52,817 nt of DNA from Candidatus Manganitrophaceae bacterium (GCA_012960925.1 DUAG01000076.1:1-52817); one strand, 5' to 3'. Counted from the stretch's first letter, positions 26,203 through 35,422 are shown. Notes: generated from the sequence alone by a model not told the origin. Translations and numbers: made by a program.

Positions 26203-27672
26203 TTATAGGGCAGACACCGCACAGGGCGCCATGACAGCATCCACCATCCCATGAATTATTTTCTTCTCAAGTGAACAAACCGTCGCCAGTACCCCGCCGA
26301 GGCAGGCCTTCTTTCCCTCAACAAAATAGTAGGGAGACAAACGCACCCGCCCCTCCATCTCAACGAGACACTCTTTTTCAAAATCATAATACTCGACAAC
26401 AACCTTCTTCCCTTTATGAAAGGCCTGGATAAGATAGGGCGTCCTAGAGAAATTTTCCATCGCCCGATCAATCGCCTTTCGCCACTCCTCCTCTGAAAGA
26501 TCGTGGCCGATCGAGACCCCTCGGCTTCCCCATGCCAACTCGGAAAACCCGGACGGCTTAATGACAAAGCGACGCTGCTTTTGTGTCGCATCCCCCATCT
26601 GTCTAAAATCAGTCACAGGTCGATCTCCGAGTGTTAAGTCCGGGATCACGGCATGTGGAGGGAGGACCGTAGGGTCAATTATCCAGGTTTTTGGAAAAAG
26701 CGTCCCCAGAAAGGCATAACACCCTTCCCCCAGATGCCTCTGCCAAAATGTCTTCAGAACCGGGTGATGAAAAAGAGCAAAGAGATTTTTTTCTTCTAAT
26801 TGTGCCTTCGGGGGTGGCGTCATGATCACACGCTTCTTTTTGGCCGCGTAGAGGATTAACTCCGCCTTCGGGATATTCTTCAGGTCAAAAAGCTCAAAGA
26901 AGCGATAGAGGATGTCGATCTGTTTTCTTTTTCCATCAAGGTTCAGCCAAAGCCCTTCTTCGGTAAAAATAATCTCTTCCGGACCAATGACCGCAGTCGA
27001 GAGACCACGGGCCCTGAGCGCCTTACCCAGCCAGATCATCTCCGGTCGATAGGCCTCAGATTCCTTCGAAACAACGATGGCCAGAACAAGATCTTTTTTG
27101 TTTGAGAGAGAACGGATCATCCGTTCAAAACCCTGGACCATCCCCTCTCGATCTCCAATAAGGGCGCCTTTCCGAATCAGTGAGGCATAGACCGCCACCA
27201 GGCCACCTGTCATGCCGATTCCACCCGGAACGGAATCGAGTTCCGTCGCAATCATGCCTTTTTCTGTTTGAATAAGGTCGGGACGGATAATCCCGGGAAG
27301 ATCCTGTTTGAAGCGATTCATGCCCCCGTATTCAATAACCGCCTCCGGCTTCCCACGGTCCAGATAGCCGGCCACCCAGGAAGGAAGGCGACCATGGGTG
27401 CTGTCCAGATAAAGCCGGTTGGCCGCCTCATAAAAGGAAAGGAGATGATTGCCCAGGGACTCCAGGAAGGCCAACTCCTCCGGGGTGATCCAATATGGAC
27501 CCGAAGCAATACGCCAATGCCGGTTGCCTTCATCCAGAGCAGGATTGGAGCTATCCTCTCCCGGCGAAGGCACACGGTATAAGCCTTCCTGAATCAAACG
27601 GGTCCGGATCTCACAGTAGGGCTCGGACAGCAACGGGCCTGATTCAGACAGATCTGCGTTTGTTGACATCAA
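26203..27672 (-). CDS. Putative ATP-grasp-like enzyme
   Basis: A 489-residue cytoplasmic protein whose last third looks like an ATP-grasp fold: RFVIKPSGFSELAWGSRGVSIG near 370-391, PYLIQAFHKGKKVVVEYYD near 415-433 and VRLSPYYFVEGKKACLGGVLAT near 445-466. The middle contains an NAD/ATP-like alpha/beta domain (DLVLAIVVSKESEAY) and GVPGGIGMTGG-like loops. Related architectures occur in glutathionylspermidine-synthase-like and circularly permuted ATP-grasp ligases that join a carboxylate to an amine. I do not recognise the exact family or substrate. It is 109 bp downstream of the ACP-FAAL-PlsC gene and 16 bp upstream of the glutaredoxin-like frame, so they may be co-transcribed. Confidence 0.6.
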   Translation of the reverse strand: MMSTNADLSESGPLLSEPYCEIRTRLIQEGLYRVPSPGEDSSNPALDEGNRHWRIASGPYWITPEELAFLESLGNHLLSFYEAANRLYLDSTHGRLPSWVAGYLDRGKPEAVIEYGGMNRFKQDLPGIIRPDLIQTEKGMIATELDSVPGGIGMTGGLVAVYASLIRKGALIGDREGMVQGFERMIRSLSNKKDLVLAIVVSKESEAYRPEMIWLGKALRARGLSTAVIGPEEIIFTEEGLWLNLDGKRKQIDILYRFFELFDLKNIPKAELILYAAKKKRVIMTPPPKAQLEEKNLFALFHHPVLKTFWQRHLGEGCYAFLGTLFPKTWIIDPTVLPPHAVIPDLTLGDRPVTDFRQMGDATQKQRRFVIKPSGFSELAWGSRGVSIGHDLSEEEWRKAIDRAMENFSRTPYLIQAFHKGKKVVVEYYDFEKECLVEMEGRVRLSPYYFVEGKKACLGGVLATVCSLEKKIIHGMVDAVMAPCAVSAL

Positions 27673-27781
27673 ATAAATAGTTCTCTCTCAAAAATAAATA
27701 TCTTCACTATACCATTGAAAAAAGAAGCTCCGCAAGTCTGATTTAAAGAGTTACCAAGGGTGAGGATTCCGCTCACGATGC

Positions 27782-30601
27782 TTAATCACCACAATGGCGA
27801 GAAATTTCTTCTCGGCAGAGGTCACGAATGCGAACAATGTCTCTCCAATCCTTTCCACTCGGAAGAATCGGTTTTCCGATGATGACGGTAATACGGTGAC
27901 GTCGAGGAAGCCATTCTTCTGCCCCAAGGACTTGTCTCGTTCCCCCCAGTGTGATGGGACAGAGCGGAAGGCCCGTCTCGACAGCCGCCTTAAACGCACC
28001 CAACCTGAAGGGGAGCAATCTCTCTGCCTTTTGAAAAGTCCCTTCGGGAAAAACCATGATGGAGGAACCGCTCCTGAGGATCTCTTCGATCTTCTCGGTA
28101 TCTGAAGCACTCCTGGAAAGATCGGCGCGATCGACCGTGAGATGTCCTCCTTTTAAGAGGAAGGTTTTGAGTATAGGAAATTTGAGCAATTCTTGTTTGG
28201 CGATAAAATGAATTCCAGCAGGCAAAACCGCCGTCAGAACCCCGGCATCCACATAACTGGCATGATTTGCAACAAAGACCATCGGCCCTTTACTTTCAAG
28301 GTGATGTGCCCCCTCTACCACTGGAGTACAACCAAGCAACTTAAACAACAGACGCGCCGCGCCTTTCAGTAGACGATGGACCTGCTTTACGGGAAGTGCC
28401 GCAGCCAGGGCCCAAACCGGGACAAGGAGTACTGCCAGGACCAAGCCGACATAAAGTCCATAAAAGCATTGCCCCACCTTATCAATTCCCCTGCCCGTCC
28501 ATGACCAGAACCACGCGGTAATGAGTCTTACAAACTGAATTTGCGTGGTGCTGCGCGGCTTGCCAAGCTGGTCCATTAAAAATGCCTCGCGACATGCCGA
28601 TCTGGAGATTTTTCCACTCGATGTTTTCTGGACAGATCCCGGTGAGAGGAGGAGCACCTGGTCCGGGGGGATGCCAATCGCGGCAACGACCCGATTGTTT
28701 ATCGCGGTAATCAGTTGCAGATGCCTCTCCTTCCCTTTTTCCCGAGTCTCAGCGACCACAACCAGTTTCTCGGTCGAGAGTTTCTTATCAAAGATCCCGA
28801 AGGCCGCGACGCATCCTTTTCGAACCTCGGGGACATCTCCCACAACATCCTCTATCTCATGCGGATAGAGATTACGGCCCCCCTTGATGATGACATCCTT
28901 TTTCCGGCCGGTGATAAAGAGCTCTCCTTCCGACAAGTAAGCCAAATCTCCGGAAATCAGCCAGTCGCCATGATAGAGGGCAGCGGTCGCCTTTGGGTTC
29001 CGATAATATCCCTGTGTGCATGAAGGCCCGCGAAACTCCAACCCTCCCTCGATGCGCTCGCCGACCACCTCACCCTGGTCATCCACAATCCGAATCTGAT
29101 GGTCCATAATCGGCGTGCCGCAGGAAACAAATTCAAGGAAAGACAGCTCTTTTTCATCTGAAGGGACCGCCTGTCGGTCACGTTCAAAGGCCTCTCTTGA
29201 TATGCGGTCAATCCTTGGAAGGGCCTCTATTTCCGGAAAGGTCAAGGCCACTGCGGTTTCGGCCAAACCATAAACAGGCGTAAAAGTCTCCGGGCGAAAT
29301 CCATAAGGCGCAAAACGGCGCGTAAAACGAGCCATTGTTTTCGGACTCACCGGTTCGGCCCCATTCAAGGCCGCCCGCCAGGAACTGAGGTCAAGACCCT
29401 TGATATCCTCATCCTTGATTCTCCTGGCACATATTTCGTAAGCAAAGTTGGGTGCGGCTGAGAGCGTCGCCCGATGGCGGTGAATCGCCCAGAGCCATCG
29501 CTCTGGGCGATTCAAAAAGGAAAAGGGGGGGAGGATGGTCACCGAAATTCCATGATAAAGACAGAAAAGCCACGAGCCGATCAATCCCATATCATGATAA
29601 AGCGGAAGCCAACTGACACCGGAATCGGCCGGAGAAAGACCAAAGGCCGCACCGATACTCTGGATATTTGAAACAAGATTCCGATGGGTCAGGACAACCC
29701 CCTTAGGATCACCCGTACTCCCTGATGTGTATTGAATCAAGGCAGGATCATCTTCACTCACAACATGCAGAAATGTGGGGGCCTTTGATTCGGGCCGAAG
29801 GGCTGGATCCGGGCGCAACAACTCTTCCGGCATCAAAACATCAAGCAGGGCGCTTAGACGCGGCCTGAGAAGACGCGCCAGGCGTCCAGCCTGCTGAAAA
29901 GTGATCAAAAAACGGGCACCGGCATTATCAAGGATTCGACATTGTCGTTCGGCATACTCTTCAATTCGATCCGGCCTGAAGGGCGGGTAAACCGGCACGG
30001 CAATGCCGCCGGCGAGAAGGACACCAAAAAAGGATTGAAAAAAAGACAGTTCCGTCGGGAGCATGATCGCCACGGTCTCCCCTTTTTCAAGTCCTCGCGT
30101 CATCAGGTTATTGGCAATAACCGTCGCCGATTTGAAAAGTCTCTGGTAAGTAAAGATCTCTTCTTTCCCCTCCTCATGGAAGAGGGTGACATGGGTCCGT
30201 TCAGGATTATTCTTAGCTTGCAGTATAAGCGCTTCATTCAGGGTTCGCGCCGAGACGCGCCCGACCCCGGCCTCTCCCATGAGAGGAACACGCTCAGGTA
30301 GTGGCTTCACCGCTTTTACCTTCTGCGGCTCTGCACGAAGAATGACCTGCGCCAAATCGCGCGGTGTCTGGGCCCCTGCCATGGCGGTATCGGGAAGGCG
30401 CAGAGAAAATCGCTCCTCAATTCGGAGAAGAAGCTCCACCCGCTCCAAACTCCCCAGGCCGAGTTCGCGATCAAAGGAGGCCTTCGGCGAGAGAAAAGCG
30501 TTGCTTCGGTTTTCACCCGTCTCGGACAGAAGGGTCCTCACTACCTCCAGAACCACTTCCTCGATCTCGATATAGGATAAATCCAATTCTGTCGTCTTCA
30601 C
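27782..30601 (-). CDS. ACP - acyl-AMP ligase - PlsC fusion
   Basis: A 939-residue three-part enzyme. Residues 1-90 are an acyl carrier domain with phosphopantetheine attachment in LGLGSLERVEL (Ser51). Residues about 115-690 are a fatty acyl-AMP ligase: P-loop YTSGSTGDPKGVVLTHRN, PNFAYEICARRI, and C-terminal GRKKDVIIKGGRNLYPHEIE. After a hydrophobic segment (about 715-740) comes a PlsC acyltransferase with NHASYVD (779-785) and FPEGTF (851-856). The simplest reading is that free fatty acid is activated, loaded on the built-in ACP and transferred to a lysophospholipid or related acceptor at the membrane. That resembles the Aas enzyme but with reversed domain order and its own carrier. The acceptor is unknown. 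Confidence 0.9.
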   Translation of the reverse strand: MKTTELDLSYIEIEEVVLEVVRTLLSETGENRSNAFLSPKASFDRELGLGSLERVELLLRIEERFSLRLPDTAMAGAQTPRDLAQVILRAEPQKVKAVKPLPERVPLMGEAGVGRVSARTLNEALILQAKNNPERTHVTLFHEEGKEEIFTYQRLFKSATVIANNLMTRGLEKGETVAIMLPTELSFFQSFFGVLLAGGIAVPVYPPFRPDRIEEYAERQCRILDNAGARFLITFQQAGRLARLLRPRLSALLDVLMPEELLRPDPALRPESKAPTFLHVVSEDDPALIQYTSGSTGDPKGVVLTHRNLVSNIQSIGAAFGLSPADSGVSWLPLYHDMGLIGSWLFCLYHGISVTILPPFSFLNRPERWLWAIHRHRATLSAAPNFAYEICARRIKDEDIKGLDLSSWRAALNGAEPVSPKTMARFTRRFAPYGFRPETFTPVYGLAETAVALTFPEIEALPRIDRISREAFERDRQAVPSDEKELSFLEFVSCGTPIMDHQIRIVDDQGEVVGERIEGGLEFRGPSCTQGYYRNPKATAALYHGDWLISGDLAYLSEGELFITGRKKDVIIKGGRNLYPHEIEDVVGDVPEVRKGCVAAFGIFDKKLSTEKLVVVAETREKGKERHLQLITAINNRVVAAIGIPPDQVLLLSPGSVQKTSSGKISRSACREAFLMDQLGKPRSTTQIQFVRLITAWFWSWTGRGIDKVGQCFYGLYVGLVLAVLLVPVWALAAALPVKQVHRLLKGAARLLFKLLGCTPVVEGAHHLESKGPMVFVANHASYVDAGVLTAVLPAGIHFIAKQELLKFPILKTFLLKGGHLTVDRADLSRSASDTEKIEEILRSGSSIMVFPEGTFQKAERLLPFRLGAFKAAVETGLPLCPITLGGTRQVLGAEEWLPRRHRITVIIGKPILPSGKDWRDIVRIRDLCREEISRHCGD

Positions 30602-30633
30602 CGCTTGGTTTCCAAATGACCCATGACATCATT

Positions 30634-31359
30634 TTATTCCTCCGGGACTTCGATATCAAGGAAGCCGGGAATTCCTTTTTTCTTCTCGTGGTACCCTTCG
30701 ATCAGGATTGTGATTTCCCCTTTGAGCTTTCTAGACCCTATTTTCTCAATCACTTCAGTGATGGTTCCATAAATCATCTCTTCATAGATCTTGGTCAACT
30801 CCCGCCCAACAGCAACACGACGGTCTCCGAAAATGGAGCTGATCTCCTCGAGAAGGGCACGGATACGATAGGGAGATTCAAAAAAGATGAGGGTTCTTGG
30901 GTCTGTTAGCAGGTAAAGGAGGCGTGTGGCACGCTTCCCTTTCTTTCGCGGCAGAAAGCCTTCAAAAGCAAAGCGATCGGTCGGCAAGCCGGAAGCAGAA
31001 AGGGCCGCGATCGCGGAACTCGGTCCGGGAATGGGGCTGACACATAACCCTTCCAGGACGGCCGCCTTGATCAGATAATATCCCGGATCAGAGATCGTCG
31101 GGGTCCCGGCATCGGACACGATTGCAATGGAATCCCCTTCCTGCATTCGGGAAATAAGCACGGGAGTTTTCGCTTCTTTATTAAAGTCATGGTAACTGGT
31201 TAGGAGGGCGTTGATATTATATCGCCTCAGGAGCCTTTGGGTGTGACGGGTATCCTCAGCAGCAATAATCGCAACTTCTCTCAGGATGCGAACGGCCCTG
31301 TATGTGATATCTTCCAAGTTTCCTATCGGCGTGGCAACAACGTAAAGGGTTCCAGTCAT
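30634..31359 (-). CDS. rsmI: 16S rRNA 2'-O-ribose C1402 methyltransferase
   Basis: RsmI is a tetrapyrrole-methylase-fold enzyme that 2'-O-methylates C1402 of 16S rRNA. The 241-residue protein shows the N-terminal VVATPIGNLEDIT, AEDTRHTQRLL near 40, SDAGTPTISDPG near 85 and PGPSSAIAALSASG near 115. The open frame extends to 31410, but family members begin at MTGTLYVVATPIGN, so ATG 31359 is chosen. It starts 7 bp after the gmhA stop, and the ACP-FAAL-PlsC gene follows 32 bp later. Confidence 0.95.
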   Translation of the reverse strand: MTGTLYVVATPIGNLEDITYRAVRILREVAIIAAEDTRHTQRLLRRYNINALLTSYHDFNKEAKTPVLISRMQEGDSIAIVSDAGTPTISDPGYYLIKAAVLEGLCVSPIPGPSSAIAALSASGLPTDRFAFEGFLPRKKGKRATRLLYLLTDPRTLIFFESPYRIRALLEEISSIFGDRRVAVGRELTKIYEEMIYGTITEVIEKIGSRKLKGEITILIEGYHEKKKGIPGFLDIEVPEE

Positions 31360-31366
31360 TTGATAA

Positions 31367-31951
31367 TCAGGATAAGCTTTTTTCGATAAGTGAGCAGAGG
31401 ATATGCCCAATCAGGATATGTGATTCCTGTATCCGCGCTGTATTTGATGAGGGAACTTTCAGGCATAGATCCGTGATGGACACAAGTCGTCCTCCTTTCT
31501 CTCCGGTCAATCCGATGGTCCGGGCGCCCTGGTCCTTCGCCGCCTCAAGCCCCTTCACAACATTGGCTGAATTGCCACTCGTACTGATTCCAAGGACGAT
31601 GTCGGATGGGCCGGCCCAGGCCCTCACCTGCCTTGAAAATATCGCATCATAGTCGTAGTCATTCGCAATGGCCGTCAGCGTAGAGGTGTTGGTGGTCAAC
31701 GCAATCGCTGGAAAGGGTTTCCTTTCCAGTTCAAAACGCCCGACCAGTTCCGCGGCAATATGTTGTGCATCTCCCGCACTGCCCCCATTCCCGAAGAGAA
31801 TCAACTTCCCCCCGGAGGAAATCGAATCACTGATCCATTCGGCGGCCTGAATCAAAGAAGGAATCATCGTCCGGAGCACACCCTGTTTTACGGCAATACT
31901 GTCGTGAATCGCCTGTTCCGCGATCTTCTGCGCTTTTTCGAGCCCTTTCAT
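31367..31951 (-). CDS. gmhA: Sedoheptulose-7-phosphate isomerase (SIS domain)
   Basis: GmhA converts sedoheptulose 7-phosphate to D-glycero-D-manno-heptose 7-phosphate, the first step toward LPS-core heptose. The 195-residue single SIS-domain protein has FGNGGSAGDAQHIAAELVG near 52-70, the TSTLTAIANDYDYD segment, GISTSGNSANVV near 118 and C-terminal QESHILIGHILCSLIE, all typical. GGGAGGGAG lies five bases before ATG 31951; the longer frame to 32029 lacks this. DiaA (a DnaA-binding relative) is an alternative, but the active-site residues favour GmhA. Confidence 0.92.
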   Translation of the reverse strand: MKGLEKAQKIAEQAIHDSIAVKQGVLRTMIPSLIQAAEWISDSISSGGKLILFGNGGSAGDAQHIAAELVGRFELERKPFPAIALTTNTSTLTAIANDYDYDAIFSRQVRAWAGPSDIVLGISTSGNSANVVKGLEAAKDQGARTIGLTGEKGGRLVSITDLCLKVPSSNTARIQESHILIGHILCSLIEKSLS

Positions 31952-31983
31952 CGTTCTCCCTCCCGGCAAACAATCCAATGCAA

Positions 31984-33108
31984 TCATTTCCCCATGTACT
32001 GGCTGACCCCACCAAAGGTTCCAAACCACTTATTTCCCTGGCGATCAATCGCAATAGCATAGACCGAACCAATCCCATCTTTCTGGGTCAGGTTTGCGAA
32101 CCTCTTTCCATCAAAGCGACTGACCCCGCCATTTGTCCCGATCCATAAAATCCCATTTGAATCAATTTGGAGAGCATGGACCATGTTTCCCGCAAGACCG
32201 TCCCGGGTTGTAAAACTCTTCCAGTTCTTCCCATCAAAACGGCTGAGCCCGCCTCCAAGGGTCCCGATCCAAAGGTGATTGTTCGCATCGATGGTCGAAG
32301 AAACAACATAGTTCGGATTATACTCCAGGGGCTTGTCGCCCCCCTGGTGATGCCTCGGGGTAAAGGGAAGCGCCTGGGCTTCGGGGGGAACCCCCCTTCC
32401 CGTATCGACCCCTACCCCATCCTCATTGCTCCAACTCTTCCAGTTTTTACCGTCGAATCGTGTCACGCCCCCTTCTGTTCCGAACCAAAAGGTCCCTTTT
32501 CGGTCAAGGGACAAGGTGTAAACCCACTTATCGATCAGGCCGTCATCGGTCGTATAGGTCTTAAACGACGTTCCATTAAACCGGCTGACCCCTTTCCAGG
32601 TTGCCACCCACATCACCTCATCCCGGTCAAAAAGAATCCCATAGACCCATAGATCTCCAAGCCCCGTCTTTTCGGGGAAGGAACGCCATTCTTTTCCATA
32701 GACCAAAGGGGAACCGCTTCCATAAGGGGTATACGTGACCCATCTTTTCCCATCAAAACGGCTGAGCCCGCCTCCATACGTCCCGACCCACTTGTCTCCA
32801 CCAGGACCGATGGTCACCGTATGAATGATATTGGATAAAAGACCATCCCGCGTTGTATAGACCTTCTGATCATCATTGCTCAGGTCATATCTGAGTACAC
32901 CATTGGCCGTTCCAACCCAAAGGACATCCCCCTCAAAGGCCAGCGAACGGACAATGGAAAAAAGCTGAAAGTGGTTCCAGATCAAGGCGGGCCGATTGGG
33001 TTCAGAAAAGGCCTTTAACGGAAACCCGGCTTGCCAGAACAGGCTGATAAAAACCAGGAAAAAGAAACAAGGAAAACGGCTTAAGAATCGAAACAATGCC
33101 AAACCCAT
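31984..33108 (-). CDS. Periplasmic two-component-regulator-type propeller
   Basis: A protein of about 374 residues with an N-terminal signal or anchor segment (FPCFFFLVFISLFWQAG), then about seven repeats of the Reg_prop type: W-V-G-T-x-G-G-x-x-R-F-D-G-K-x-W, for example LWIGTLGGGLSRFDGKNW. These form a beta-propeller like the sensor part of hybrid two-component proteins, here without kinase or regulator domains. It is therefore a free periplasmic or surface propeller. GTG 33138 is an alternative start, but MITE copy 3 lies only ten bases beyond it and no ribosome binding site is evident there. The ligand is unknown. Confidence 0.82.
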   Translation of the reverse strand: MGLALFRFLSRFPCFFFLVFISLFWQAGFPLKAFSEPNRPALIWNHFQLFSIVRSLAFEGDVLWVGTANGVLRYDLSNDDQKVYTTRDGLLSNIIHTVTIGPGGDKWVGTYGGGLSRFDGKRWVTYTPYGSGSPLVYGKEWRSFPEKTGLGDLWVYGILFDRDEVMWVATWKGVSRFNGTSFKTYTTDDGLIDKWVYTLSLDRKGTFWFGTEGGVTRFDGKNWKSWSNEDGVGVDTGRGVPPEAQALPFTPRHHQGGDKPLEYNPNYVVSSTIDANNHLWIGTLGGGLSRFDGKNWKSFTTRDGLAGNMVHALQIDSNGILWIGTNGGVSRFDGKRFANLTQKDGIGSVYAIAIDRQGNKWFGTFGGVSQYMGK

Positions 33109-33148
33109 CCTACTATAAATTGGTTGAAAAACCCCCACCGTTATTTAG

Positions 33149-33308
33149 GGAACCTCTGAATAAGTCATGATTTTATTTTTCAGGGCAAAAAAGTCCCACT
33201 TCTACGTTGCAAATCTTGAAAATAGCGGGCTATTCTCTTCGATTTTCGCCTTGAATCAAGACATTTTGTCTCCTGAAAAATTCAACCCAGACTTAATCAG
33301 AGGTTCCC
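33149..33308 (+). mobile_element. MITE copy 3 (160 bp, short form)
   Basis: The left end GGAACCTCTGAATAAGTC and right end GACTTAATCAGAGGTTCCC are inverted repeats. TTAG flanks both sides (33145-33148 and 33309-33312). This copy lacks the 17 bp GGCTTCGCGAGAACCAT block present in copies 1, 2 and 4, as copy 5 does. It inserted at the very end of the YD-like gene on the minus strand and now supplies its last four codons and stop (G-T-S-D-stop). Confidence 0.93.
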
Positions 33309-34147
33309 TTAGAGAGGTAATACTTTATCTTCCGAAAAGTCACTTCGGTCGGGATTAATTCTGACGCGTCGCCCTCCTCAGAAATTTCCCAGGCGGTCTG
33401 GGATATCCAGTTCCCCTCGGCATCAAATTCGTAGCGATACCGTTTATCTGATTCCACGACGCCGGTGGGGCCAAAGTGTATTTTTCCCGTAGGATGGCCT
33501 TCTTTGCCATAACGATAGACTGATTTATAATTAAGAGATAGGCCTTTCTGATTGAGAAGAGGTTTGGATCGGATCAGATAAAAGGATTCCTCAAGCATTC
33601 TTCCCGCTCCGTCGTAAGCGTAGGTCCACTTGAAACTATTTCCGGCGAGTGAATGTCTGCGCACTTCCTCTATCAGATTGCCACTGTCATCGTAAAGGTA
33701 GACCGATGTGGAAAAGAGCTTTCCATTGGGAAAAACCCGTTTTTCCGTGATCTTCATTGCGGTCTCACGCGTGTAACGCCACTTAAACACGACGGTCCCT
33801 TTAAAATCGGTCTCAAGACCCTCTTTGAGTCTCCCCTTTGAATCATGCACAAAAAAAGATTTAAAATTAAGCGCCTCTTCGTTATAGAGTTGGTCCTCCT
33901 CAATCCGGTTTCCCTTCAGGTCATAGGTCGTGGAAAGCCAGGGCATTCTCGAACTGGGAACCCACTTTCCGGTCTCATCCTTTGACATCTTCCCGATCTC
34001 GACATAGACCGTCTTTACAGGGCCAAAAAGTCCTTCCCGTTCCTTATCTGTTTTTTGTCCGGGAGCGGCATTCAGGAGATCCGGCACGCCATAGAAGGAA
34101 AGAAAAAAAAATCCCGCCAAAACCAAGAATAATGGCTTACGCTTCAT
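33293..34147 (-). CDS. Periplasmic YD/RHS-like beta-repeat protein
   Basis: A 284-residue protein with a signal peptide (LFLVLAGFFFLSFYG). The mature part has repeated short beta strands with Y-D-x-x-G-N/R patterns (TTYDLKGNRIEE, VYLYDDSGNLIEE, YAYDGAGRMLEE, YRYEFDAEGNWISQT). They resemble YD/RHS repeats, though fewer than in toxins, and no toxin domain is visible. The last four residues and stop codon come from the inverted repeat of MITE copy 3. Without the insertion the frame would end at a TAA directly after YYLSK, so the protein is nearly intact. Its role is unknown; it sits between the cytochromes and the propeller gene. Confidence 0.8.
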   Translation of the reverse strand: MKRKPLFLVLAGFFFLSFYGVPDLLNAAPGQKTDKEREGLFGPVKTVYVEIGKMSKDETGKWVPSSRMPWLSTTYDLKGNRIEEDQLYNEEALNFKSFFVHDSKGRLKEGLETDFKGTVVFKWRYTRETAMKITEKRVFPNGKLFSTSVYLYDDSGNLIEEVRRHSLAGNSFKWTYAYDGAGRMLEESFYLIRSKPLLNQKGLSLNYKSVYRYGKEGHPTGKIHFGPTGVVESDKRYRYEFDAEGNWISQTAWEISEEGDASELIPTEVTFRKIKYYLSKGTSD

Positions 34148-34306
34148 GGTGCCTCATTATATCATCTTCAAGTCGAGTCACATCAGGATACAGATCCACG
34201 AAGGAATCCGGGAAGAGAAAACATCAGGCAGGATTCTGGAATAAGGTCCACATACAACAAGTGGCCGGACCTCTAAAGATGTTGGGAAATACCTCTGCGG
34301 ATCGAT

Positions 34307-34984
34307 CTACTCTTTCGGCTTGACATGGCAACGGGTGCAGTTTGCAATCGGGAAGGCCACCCGCCCATGGCAACGCCCGCAGAATTCTCCATTCACAATC
34401 TTCACCATGGAGATCGGATTTCCGCCCTTTTTCATCATAAAAATCCCCGGATGGCAATTGCTGCAATCCAGCCAGAAGGTATGCGGAAAATGAGGAAAGA
34501 TGACATTCGGCATCGAACCCACAGCAGGAATCTCAACGTCGAACATGAAAGGAGGGACAGGCGGCTTTGAAAGGTCGAGCGATTCGTGTGGTTGAATGAT
34601 ATTTTCCTTAAAGGCCTTGACCCAATCCTCAACGCCGGTCGCCTCTTTCGGAATATCTTTCATGACAACATGAGGATTGGTATTACTCTCGTTATAGGGT
34701 GGTCCCGGGGTCGGAAGCACGGCCGGATCTTCAAACTGCCGCAGTCCGGTAACAGGCGGAGGAGCTTCCAGGGAAAGAGGTTCATCCTTTCCCAACTCCA
34801 TTTCCTGGGCCTGAACAGGCGCCTTCGCCTGAGCCAGAACAATTTCCTTTTTTACAGGAGAGGGCGCAGGTGAAATGGTTTCACTCTTTGCCTGCCGGGC
34901 ACATGCGTAAAGGATCGAGAGGGAAAAAAGCACCATCACGAATCCTGTGTAAATACGTTTCTTTCGCCCTTTTTTGCCGGTCAT
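34307..34984 (-). CDS. Triheme c7-type cytochrome, lipoprotein-like
   Basis: A protein of about 225 residues with an N-terminal membrane or lipoprotein signal (VMVLFSLSILYAC) and a Pro/Ala/Glu-rich linker to about residue 135. The C-terminal domain holds three CxxCH motifs (CSNCH, CGRCH, CTRCH). The domain pattern VIFPHFPHTFWLDCSNCHP is the c7/c3-like triheme fold in which each motif binds a bis-His haem. It should be anchored in the periplasm and pass electrons between inner-membrane and outer-membrane partners. GAGGGGAGG precedes ATG 34984. It is a paralogue of the next upstream triheme gene and probably co-transcribed with it. Confidence 0.9.
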   Translation of the reverse strand: MTGKKGRKKRIYTGFVMVLFSLSILYACARQAKSETISPAPSPVKKEIVLAQAKAPVQAQEMELGKDEPLSLEAPPPVTGLRQFEDPAVLPTPGPPYNESNTNPHVVMKDIPKEATGVEDWVKAFKENIIQPHESLDLSKPPVPPFMFDVEIPAVGSMPNVIFPHFPHTFWLDCSNCHPGIFMMKKGGNPISMVKIVNGEFCGRCHGRVAFPIANCTRCHVKPKE

Positions 34985-35050
34985 CCGAACCCCTCCCCTC
35001 ATCTTATATAAAACGGAGCCTCTCTACAAAAAAATCAAATCTCAAGTCGA

Positions 35051-35422
35051 CTACTGCGGAAACCCCTCTAAAGGGCCGGTTACCATCCCCGGCACACCGG
35101 AGTGACACCGGGCGCAGACAATCGGCTTCCAGGAAATAGTCCCATTGTGGCATTTGCCACAGTACTGACCGTCAATAATAATTTTCTTCATGTCGATATC
35201 GTTGGCGCCGGACCGCATTTCAAATATTGCAGGATGACACACCTTGCACTTGAACTCCGCGCGATGATACCAGTGAGGAAAGACAACCGGAGGCATCCCC
35301 CGTTTCTCCGCCTTGCTGTTCAACACCATGTCGCCAAAATAACCTGATACGTGATCGCCGACAAACAGAAACGAAAACAGAAGGACAAATCCAAGTACGA
35401 TGCCGACCCGAAACTTTTTCAT
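35051..35422 (-). CDS. Small triheme c7-type cytochrome
   Basis: A 123-residue periplasmic cytochrome with a signal peptide (VGIVLGFVLLFSFLFVG) and three CxxCH motifs (CKVCH, CGKCH, CARCH). The layout VVFPHWYHRAEFKCKVCHP, then FEMRSGANDIDMKKI, then GQYCGKCHNG is typical of stand-alone c7 triheme proteins that shuttle electrons in the periplasm. It shares this layout with the larger triheme protein encoded downstream. GGGAGG lies just before the ATG. A divergent promoter pair separates it from the main cytochrome operon. Confidence 0.93.
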   Translation of the reverse strand: MKKFRVGIVLGFVLLFSFLFVGDHVSGYFGDMVLNSKAEKRGMPPVVFPHWYHRAEFKCKVCHPAIFEMRSGANDIDMKKIIIDGQYCGKCHNGTISWKPIVCARCHSGVPGMVTGPLEGFPQ

